Source: Siphonodentalium dalli (taxonomy: Eukaryota > Mollusca > Scaphopoda > Gadilida > Siphonodentaliidae). From it: a stretch of 64,000 nucleotides of DNA. Shown here in pieces: positions 56,601 through 64,000 of the stretch. The position numbers and the translations under genes were made by a program. Positions within the stretch are counted from its first letter, which is position 1. Each line of letters starts with the position of its first letter. The notes under the pieces are model-generated. The model saw nothing but the letters and a program-made list of their open reading frames with translations, ran no database searches and had not been told where the DNA came from. The stretch spans positions 107,841,319-107,905,318 of the forward strand of contig CP136066.1 in NCBI GenBank assembly GCA_032622095.1, in the 5' to 3' direction.

Positions 56601-57925
56601 TCTATTATATATTTTGGAAGATCTGTCTGTCTGTGTGTGTGTTCGCGATGAACTCGAAAACGGCCGACCCGATTTCGATGAAACTTCGTATGAGAGGGTA
56701 CTATCGGCTGGGAAGTGGAATAGGCATATTAATTTTCAGATCCGAGGTCAACTTTTCACGTGCCGAGGTAAAATCTGTTTTTACGCCGTTTTGCGCAAAT
56801 ATATTTCAGTTCGGTGCTCACAAATCGATTCGATATAGCGCGAATAATAAATTTGCACGGTTAGAATCTGTGGCGCTTCCTCTTTCCAATGATGTATCAC
56901 ACGCCTGTATATGTTTAAAGTTTCTACCTTAATTATCGGGAAGAACGCAGGACCATGCTTCGCTCATCGAAAAACATTCCGTAAATATATTACGCGTCAA
57001 CAGATCGTGACGTGATCGCGTTTAACTCTTAACCGGCCGATGTCGCGTTAACTCATCACCGGCCAAGGTATCCGCAAAAGACATTGGGCAATATATATAT
57101 CTCGGAAACGGGTGGAGCTATCGACTTGAAATTTGGTATGTGAATGTATCTTGCCCCGGATACGAATTTTATCGGGTCGCCGAGCCCGTGCGACGCCAGC
57201 TTCGCGCATGCGCAGACCAGATCTCGGAAACGGGTGGAGCTATCGACTTGAAATTTGTTCGCGATGAACTCGAAAACGGCCGACACGATTTCGATGAAAC
57301 TTGGTATGTGGGGGTATTTTCGGCCGAGGGGTGGCATGGGCCTATTAATTTGTCCGTGCAACGTGACCTTGACATCGGGTCATTCCAAGGTCAAACGCCC
57401 GAATATCACGGGATTTCGATGAAACTTGGTACGTGGGGATACCTTCAGCCGGGGAGTGTCATAGGCCTATTAATTTGCCCGTGCGACATGACCTTGACCT
57501 TGAAATCGGGTCATTTCATGGTCAAACGCCCGAATATCACGGGATTTCGATGAAACTTGGTATGTGGGGGTACCTTCGTATGGGGAGTCTCATAAGCATA
57601 TTCATTTGCCTGTGTGACCTTGACCTTAAAATCGGGTCAATTCAAGGTCAAATCGCCAATTTTGATGGGATTTCGACGAAATTTTATACATAGGGTTACT
57701 TTTGTCCACTGAGTGTTTTGGACGGGTCAAATCGTGACCCCGACCTGACCTTCAAAATGATCAATTCAAGGTCAAATCGGGTAAAACCGGATGGATTTCG
57801 ACGGGCCCGTTTGTCGGGTACTTTTGTCCGGGCAGTGTTTTGGACTGGTCAAATCGTGACCCCACTTGACCTTCAAAATGGACAATTCAAGGTCAAAGCC
57901 CGGACGAAGTCGGGTCACCTTCTAG
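56601..57925 (+). mobile_element. Helitron-like non-autonomous element, first unit (1325 bp)
   Basis: Starts TCTATTATATATTTTGGAAG right after an A and ends CACCTTCTAG, with a hairpin CCCGGAC-GAA-GTCGGG about 11 bp before the end. TC at the 5' end, hairpin plus CTAG at the 3' end and insertion between A and T without duplication are the Helitron signature. The inside has degenerate repeats of 120-130 bp with GGGATTTCGATGAAACTTGG and TCAAGGTCAAACGCCCG. No Rep/helicase. Short ORFs at 56,462-56,932 and 57,140-57,981 are repeat by-products. Confidence 0.78.
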
Positions 57926-58527
57926 TCTATTATATATTTTGGAAGATCTGTCTGTGTGTGTGTGTGTCTGTCTGTCTGTAATCGATGGTCTCGAAAACGG
58001 CCGAGCCGATTTCGATGAATCTTGCTATGTGGGGGTATTTTCGGCCGCGGAGTGACATGGGCCTATTAATTTGCCCGTGCGACGTGACCTTGACATCGGG
58101 TCATTTCAAGGTCAAACGCCCGAATATCACGGGATTTCGATGAAGCTTGGTATGTTGGGTTACCTTCGGCCGGGGAGTGGCATAAACCTATTAATTTGCC
58201 CGTGCGACGTGACCTTGACATCGGGTCAATTCAAGGTCAAATCGCCAATTTTGATGGGATTTCGACGAAATTTTATACATAGGGTTACTTTTGTCCACTG
58301 AGTGTTTTGGACGGGTCAAATCGTGACCCCGACCTGACCTTGACCTTCAAAATGATCAATTCAAGGTAAAATCGGGTAAAACCGGATGGATTTCGACGGG
58401 GACGTTTGTCGGGTACTTTTGTCCGGGCAGTGTTTTGGACTGGTCAAATCGTGACCCCCACTTGACCTTGACCTTAAAAATGGACAATTCAAGGTCAAAG
58501 CCCGGACGAAGTCGGGTCACCTTCTAG
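57926..58527 (+). mobile_element. Helitron-like element, second unit (602 bp), head to tail
   Basis: Begins TCTATTATATATTTTGGAAG directly after the CTAG of the first unit, with no base between, and ends CACCTTCTAG followed by T. It repeats the right part of the first unit but lacks the 56,650-57,290 region. It may have arisen by rolling-circle read-through or by unequal recombination. Confidence 0.75.
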
Positions 58528-58701
58528 TCCTATATATGGAAGCCTTGCATATATAAGAGAATGTACTGGCTTACAAGGTAAAGGTAAATATTGTCAGGCC
58601 AATGTATATATTCTCTTACATGTAAGGCTCCCTATTAAAGGGAGACAATGTACTAGCACAGGGTTTTCGCAAAATTTCAGGAAGCTCCAGTCATGGAAGG
58701 G

Positions 58702-58790
58702 TTAACACTTTCACTGCCGACACCCATAATGACCCATTCAACTGCATGAAAAATAACGAGATAACTCATAGTCGGCAGTGGACGTGTTAA
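58702..58790. mobile_element. Small TTAA MITE (89 bp) abutting MITE H
   Basis: TTAACACTTTCACTGCCGAC ... GTCGGCAGTGGACGTGTTAA. It shares its left TTAA with the right end of the H element. Confidence 0.75.
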
Positions 58791-59368
58791 ATGCTCTCTA
58801 CTGTGTGCAATACATCGTGAGTATGGACCTACTTCAGCATACTAGAAGTTGGTCATATCTCGTATTACTGCAATTTATTGAAACACAGGATGGTGTGTCA
58901 GAACAATTAATTGTATCTCAACATTTGAAACAGTGTAGGATGTTACAGGAATGTGAATGATAATAACTTTTTAAAGGGACCCAAGGCACTCACAGTAGGT
59001 AAATTTGCAAAAATATATAATTACCTATAATTAACAGAACTATTTTATTAAAGAAGAACATGGGAGAAAATTTTGCGTATAGAACCCAATGTAATATAAA
59101 CTGATATGTTCTGGTGATTTATCAACAAACATCGTTAATTGTTTAGAAAGTTAAAATATTTTAGTCTGAATGATTTTCAGAATATTTTTCAATGCTTTGA
59201 CCATTTCCAATGTTTTCCATCACCTTTGGTATCTTATTGGCAAATTTGACTTTGATCGGTAATTCCACTGTAACAGTAATGTTTACATAACAATGGTTTT
59301 GACATGTGAAATCTAATTATTGGAGAGTTATTTATAATGAAAATAAGAAAAAAGTTTGTTTTTCATGT
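58791..59368. other. Unrecognised AT-rich sequence
   Basis: Nothing recognised; the words TTAAAGGGACCCAAGGCACT near 58,971 look like another TTAA-type end without a visible partner. Confidence 0.35.
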
Positions 59369-59369
59369 A

Positions 59370-59475
59370 CTTGATGGTGCATGTAGTTGTTCTTGAGATT
59401 TTTAATTTTGGTACATGTAGTTGTTCTTGAGACTTTTAATTTTGGTACATGTAGTTGTTCTAGAGACTTTTAATG
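59370..59475. repeat. 34 bp tandem repeat, three copies
   Basis: GTACATGTAGTTGTTCTTGA GACTTTTAATTTTG is repeated about three times. Confidence 0.85.
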
Positions 59476-59489
59476 TTATATTATTTTGC

Positions 59490-59800
59490 ATGAACCCACT
59501 TCGAAGACCTTTAGTCCCTTTCAATGGAGTCAGCTTTATGGTTTCCTGAATATTCCCGTTAGATTTGTCCACTGGAAAACGGGTCCATACAACATGTTTA
59601 TCTGCCATTTTATTAAAGTTGTGAAGCACTGATAATTGAAGCAAGGGGAGGGGGAGCTGAAAACAGAATTTTCCAACATTGGAAACTGGCTAGAACTCAA
59701 AGGGGTGAAGGGTGTAATTGTAAATTCAGAGGTGAACCCCACCACAGGCTTGCAAATTTGTGGCGAACGACCGTTCAGTTCGCCTGGAGATTCATCTAAA
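59490..59800 (-). other. Unassigned candidate exon(s)
   Basis: After a TTTTCATTTTAG acceptor-like site (near 59,800) an open frame reads DESPGELNGRSPQICKPVVG and FTSEFTITPFTPLSSS, which looks more protein-like than chance. A second frame from an ATG in good context (AAAATGGC, 59,609) reads MADKHVVWTRFPVDKSNGNI and KLTPLKGTKGLR, ending at a possible GTGGGT donor near 59,503. I recognise no family. TTCGCCTGG/CCAGGCGAA words at 59,780 and 60,043 suggest it may belong to a transposon. Confidence 0.25.
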
Positions 59801-60149
59801 ATGAAAATGCAGTGAAAGAAAAACAGGTTGAGCCAAATTTTATAAATGCAGGTCTCGCAATAACTAATTCTCACCTTAATTTTTACTGAATCAAGTCCCA
59901 AAATGAGACATTCAAATTTATTATGGTAGTTCAATGAGTTGCCCATATGTAGTTAATATAACCATTTGTGATTGATTATAACAGTTTGTGTAACTCTCCT
60001 GCTAACCTACATGTATGGAATGGGTTACCTAAGCACAAACCAGGCGAACGAAAAATAGGTTACACCTAATTTTGAAACCTGCAGGCCTGTACTAATAAAG
60101 ACCGATTGCTGCAGTCCTGGTATTTTAATTCTCATGCAACATCAATTGA

Positions 60150-60440
60150 TACCAGGGTCCAGCCTAGAGGGTGACTTGGGAGATATCTTAACTCCCTAAA
60201 TTGTGTCACTTCTAACAAATTTTGTCCTTGGGAGAAGTAAATTCTCTCTCATAAACCAGACTGTATATGTCCCTGCAGCAATTTTTTAAAATGTATTTTC
60301 TGAGAATATTGGTATATTTACTCATTATAATGGTTTTATATGTATTGCATAATACTTAATGCATCATAAAATGGTGATATTATGGTGTAATTTTAACTTT
60401 AGCCATTATGATTTCTCCCAATATGAAACCTTTAGGCTTG
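60150..60440. repeat. Dispersed repeat related to 53.2-53.58 kb
   Basis: Shares TGTCACTTCT, TATGTCCCTGCAGCA, TTTACTCATTATAATGGTTT, ATGGTGATATTATGGTGTAA and TTTCTCCCAATATGAAACCT in the same order with the earlier copy. Confidence 0.6.
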
Positions 60441-60548
60441 TCCCTGATGTAAACAACATGAAGACGAGAACATCATATACCATCAGAGCTCCAGGCCAAT
60501 ATTTATGAAACCTATTTTACTTCTAATAATAAGACTCAAGTGTATGAA

Positions 60549-60864
60549 TTAACCCTTTACCCAACAAACCGGCCAAAACAAGCTTCAACAGCCTAAAATA
60601 TCTTCGGTCTGTCTCAATAGAACCATACAAATATGGATATCATTGGAACCGGCTCATTGACCACATTGTGATGGTTACAGTTATGCCCTGTGCCAATGCA
60701 TTCTCATATATATGCGAGTCGACCATAGGTCGCCTCGCATATATAAGAGAATGCATTGGCCTAAAAAAAATCTTTTTTTAACACTTTTTACAATTTTTTC
60801 TTACATTCTTGCATATATAAGAGAATGCATTGGCACAGGGCCCTTCTGTTGGGTAAAGGGTTAA
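60549..60864. mobile_element. TTAA-flanked MITE with MITE-H-like hairpin (316 bp)
   Basis: TTAACCCTTTACCCAACAAA at the left and TCTGTTGGGTAAAGGGTTAA at the right. The middle holds ATATATGCGAGTCGACC and its inverse plus GAGAATGCATTGGCACAGGG, as in family H, but the ends are unlike H. Confidence 0.82.
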
Positions 60865-61224
60865 CTTGTTTGAGATGAGAAGTCAGAAGTGTCATCTGAA
60901 AACTTGTTCTGGTTTGCTATTGAACATTTTTCCCTGAATAGATATTTCAGTAATGAAACTGTATGATCAGAATAAATGAGGATGTTATCCATAGGATCTT
61001 AAAAGATCAATCAGATTGCATGGCCTGTCCACACAGCAACTGTTGATTGACGAGCAGATAGGAACAATGGAGCCCAAACATAAATTACGAACAATAACAC
61101 TGTCCCTTCTGTAACAGACTGCCTGTCTCATACTGTGTAACAATATACATGTATAAGGTTTAGATACCATGCATATGTGATATGATAATAAGTACCATGT
61201 CATGACCCTCTCCAATATTAAAGG
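60865..61224. other. Unrecognised sequence
   Basis: No feature seen. Confidence 0.4.
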
Positions 61225-61590
61225 TACTCAATCCGATTCAATGGTCCCCATATCATCAGATTCCAACAACAAATTTTTTTAAATGCCACTTCAGTTATCA
61301 GAATCGATTAATTGCCCAAAAATAATGCTAACCACAGTCAACTGCAGTATCAAATTGCCCCAAATCTGTTATTTATCAACATTTTTTTCAAAAAGAATTT
61401 GCAGGTTTGTCAAATAGCTGACACAAAAAAGCCACTGATTTTAGAGTTATCCATCTTCATCCGCTATTTAGTCCGAGGCCGTCTTCTCCTTGACTTTTTA
61501 CTGGGCCACTAAAAAGTATCGGTGGTGAAAAATAATAGATTTAAAAAATTAATATCTGATCACTCTGAGCTTTGATGGGTGGGTTCCTCG
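61225..61590. repeat. Dispersed repeat, copy of 19,256-19,570
   Basis: Starts GGTACTCAATCCGATTCAAT, then CATCAGATTCCAACAACAAA, CAGAATCGATTAATTGCC, ATAATGCTAACCACAGTCAA and ends AAAAATTAATATCTGATCAC. Confidence 0.6.
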
Positions 61591-61963
61591 ACTCGATTAA
61601 AATATTTGTTACCCTCTAAGCCATGGAAATATTAATTTGCGAGTGTTAATTCGGATTATGCATCTTTAAAGAGACCACCTTTCTACATTACCCAGTGCCT
61701 TTGTTCTACCTTCAATATTATTTTTCCAAATGGGCACTTTATACTGCTAGTTGACATTCATATAAATCTAGAGTATTCATGTCTCAGCAATTTATGCACA
61801 ATGATCGAGCTCTCACTGCAACCTCTGAAAGAGAAGTAGTGCACTTCTGACAAATCTACACTCCATGCACCCACAAAATTGAAACAATAACATTAATTTT
61901 GCATAGAGATTATGAACCCTACGCAATTCATTTTCTTTTATAGTACCAGCGTGCACAGGCCCT
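61591..61963. other. Unrecognised sequence
   Basis: No feature seen. Confidence 0.4.
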
Positions 61964-62217
61964 TTAACCCGGGCCGGGAGTAGCACTGGTGCAGCGTTAA
62001 AGATCCTGTGTCAGTGCATTCACTTTAGGGAGCCTCCCATATATACATGTATAAGAGAATGCACTGGCTTACAATGTCAAGGTAAATTTGTTAGGCCAAT
62101 GTATTCTCTTATATATGTGAGGCTCCCTTTGGGAGACTCACATATATACATTGTAAGAGAATGCATTGGCTCAGGGTTTTCACAAAATTCAGGAAGCTGC
62201 AGTCATGTAAGGGTTAA
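61964..62217. mobile_element. Hairpin MITE H, copy (254 bp)
   Basis: TTAACCCGGGCCGGGAGTAG at the left and GCAGTCATGTAAGGGTTAA at the right, with ATGTGAGGCTCCCTTTGGGA and GAGAATGCACTGGC hairpins between. Confidence 0.82.
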
Positions 62218-62439
62218 ATATAGACGGGTCATTGGCTTCAAAATATTCTTGTGGAAATTCCGTCATGCTACCTTGGGGGTTTCTCTCGTTTGTTTGGCAT
62301 TTTCAAATGGCAACTAAAAATGGCAGAAAGTCATAACATATGGTATATGTGGCAGATTTCCCCAAGGGCTTGTGGACTCATTGGTCCATAACACTGAAAT
62401 AGCCTTTTTGATGCCTTCTAATAAAAAATACCAATTTAA

Positions 62440-62790
62440 CAAGAGATGGACTGTCATCCGGTGCATACCCCCTTGTGACATACCGCCTAGTGTGGGCATG
62501 TATACCTATAACCTATGACTGATATACTCAGATAGATGGACCCAAAAATCAGCATTTTCAGATAAACAAACATGATTAACTATAGAATGAAAAAATAAAC
62601 AAAATTAATGACATGCCATATTGAATGTCCACATAGTGGTGAACATCCATACCAAATTTCTTTGAGATCCAAGCACTATTGTTCTAGTTATGGCCTGAAC
62701 AGACATCGGACGGAACAAAAAGCCAACATGTCCAGATAAACAAAGATGAATAAATCGCGAATGGAAAACCGAAACAAAACTTCTTCTCAA
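62440..62790. mobile_element. Pearl-like element start, copy of 10,533
   Basis: ACAAGAGATGGACTGTCATC, GGTGCATACCCCCTTGTGAC and ATACCGCCTAGTGTGGGCAT, then ACATAGTGGTGAACATCCAT and CCAGATAAACAAAGATGAAT. Probably truncated at the right. Confidence 0.6.
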
Positions 62791-62795
62791 TCTGA

Positions 62796-63532
62796 CGCTC
62801 CCCTCTCTCTTTCTTCCTCTCGGTTTTGTCTTCTTACTGTCACTACCCTCATCCACCATTCCTTTTTTCGGATTATTGCAATTATTTCAGAATTATGGGT
62901 AACTTTTCAGGATTTAGTTGGAAATATGGCTTGTTGCCATTCATTGGAAAGCTCTCAGTGAGAGCTTTCCGATGAATGGCAACAAGTCATATTTCCCGCT
63001 AAATCCTGAAAAGTTACCCATAATTCTGCTGTGGTTAAGGAGTTGATTATTTAGAGCATTACTGTAACTTGCTTTTATAAGTCATCTACCCTTTGATTGT
63101 GAACATCTGGATGATAAAAAAAAAAAATTTTAAAGGAAAAAGAATGGAGAAAACAAAAACGAAAAGAAATGCCCATGATCTGTGCACGGTTATCATCCAC
63201 TTGAAATAATTGCAATAATCCGAAAAAAGGAATGGTGGATGAGGGTAATGACAGTAAGAAAGACAAAACCGAGAGGAAGAAAGAGGGAGGGGATCAAGAT
63301 CATGACATTTTACAGTCACATGGATGAATGAAGAGCGGATCGAACAATAAGCATACAGTAATGCCCTAAATAATCGACTCCTTAACCACAGCAGAATTAT
63401 GGGTAACTTTTCAGGATTTAGTCGGAAATATGGCTTGTTGCCATTCATCGGAAAGCTCTCACTTACTGTATGCTTATTGTTCGATCCGCTCTTCATTCAT
63501 CCATGTGACTGTAAAATGTGATGATCTTGATT
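62796..63532. repeat. Nested inverted duplications around MITE P copies
   Basis: Segment 62,796-62,885 (TTCCTCTCGGTTTTGTCTTC, CCACCATTCCTTTTTTCGGA) recurs inverted at 63,205-63,298. Segment 63,293-63,355 (TGAATGAAGAGCGGATCGAA) recurs inverted at 63,465-63,532. MITE P copies fill the loops: 62,888-63,064 (left end cut at AGAATTATGGGTAAC) and 63,356-63,461 (left half only). Confidence 0.85.
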
Positions 63533-64000
63533 GGGAAAAAATTTATATTGTTTACATTACAGTCTGGAAACCTGAATAATTAATTAATTTATAACATTCG
63601 CACATTGCTGTTAGAGTGGATCTAATTTAGGGTTGCATGAGCATATCCAGGGTGCCAATCAAAACAGTTGACCATGGCTTCTGATGTGTATCTAAAACAG
63701 ACTCACAGCAGATAATCAAATTTACCATGAAAACAGAAGTGGCAGCCCAGTAATATTATTATCTGGCATGGTGCATTAATTTAGTACCAGGAGCAGTCAC
63801 AGACAAACCTTCTCCTGGCTAATCAAATACCAAATCCCCACTTGACAGTGAGTGATTCTGTAGTGTCTCAAGTCTATAATACGCTTTCAATTAGTACTCA
63901 TTTGTGATGCACATGTTGCGGGGGTGGGGGGGGGGGGGGGGGTGGAATGGTTCATTGTAACCTTTTTCGAAATGGCACTGTGATCAGTATGTCATATGAA
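63533..64000. other. Unrecognised sequence with G-run
   Basis: A GGGGGTGGGGG-type run of about 24 bases lies at 63,919-63,942. Otherwise nothing is recognised. Confidence 0.45.

Larger units (their letters stand above)
56538..58705. mobile_element. Hairpin MITE H split by a Helitron-like pair
   Basis: Left TTAACCCTTTAATGATGGGA at 56,538, right CCAGTCATGGAAGGGTTAA ending at 58,705. The element is cut at GAGCATTA|TCCTATATATGG by the insertion 56,601-58,527. Intact copies elsewhere read ...GCATTATCTTATATATGC, so the insertion removed and duplicated nothing. Confidence 0.88.

Noticed and set aside
56462-58301. Series of plus-strand ORFs of 70-156 codons
   Set aside because: They come from degenerate internal repeats of the Helitron-like units; peptides repeat with the DNA period.

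Overview
This is a eukaryotic (animal) genome window: AT-rich, intron-dominated and packed with transposons, with no operons or bacterial-type genes. The repeat style suggests a marine mollusc: pearl-like elements with ~160 bp core repeats, tails of GGACGGACGGAC type, and start motifs of the ACAAGAG...CATACCCCC kind. That assignment is inference.

The one host gene I can support is on the minus strand from 37,686 down to 4,298 and continues past base 1. It encodes MGAT1 (GnT-I, alpha-1,3-mannosyl-glycoprotein 2-beta-N-acetylglucosaminyltransferase), the Golgi enzyme that opens hybrid and complex N-glycan synthesis. I rebuilt it exon by exon because every exon is too short to stand out as an ORF. 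One path uses nine coding exons (93, 97, 145, 115, 139, 135, 91, 105 and 91 nt, 337 codons in all), and all junction phases agree. The last ~100 residues were not found here. Exon 5 exists in two copies of identical length and phase, 23,749-23,887 (5a) and 21,510-21,648 (5b). Using both, or neither, breaks the frame, so they look like mutually exclusive exons. The choice would swap 46 residues of the donor-binding fold that end right at the metal-binding Glu-Asp-Asp motif. The intron between the copies holds a 477 bp near-perfect palindrome and a 26 nt single repeat arm that is complementary to arms on both outer sides.

Layout. 1-4.3 kb: intron with a decayed FLYWCH/MULE DNA transposon. 4.3-12 kb: exon 9, a palindrome, a LINE with one internal stop, and tandem-repeat elements up to exon 8. 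12-16.3 kb: a LINE fragment and a Ty3-type gag plus LTR, then exon 7. 16.3-24 kb: exons 6, 5b and 5a with foldback repeats. 24-37.7 kb: exons 4 to 1, a mariner-type element 26 bp from exon 3, a PIF/Harbinger-type element, and a partial duplicate of exon 1. 37.7-64 kb: upstream or 5' intron sequence with no convincing coding exon. This last part holds many TTAA-flanked miniature elements, palindromic TA-flanked MITEs, a 29 bp minisatellite inside a foldback element, and a head-to-tail pair of Helitron-like elements nested in a TTAA element.

Limits: homology calls come from recognising protein motifs by eye. Splice sites come from consensus plus phase. No transcript or database evidence was available.
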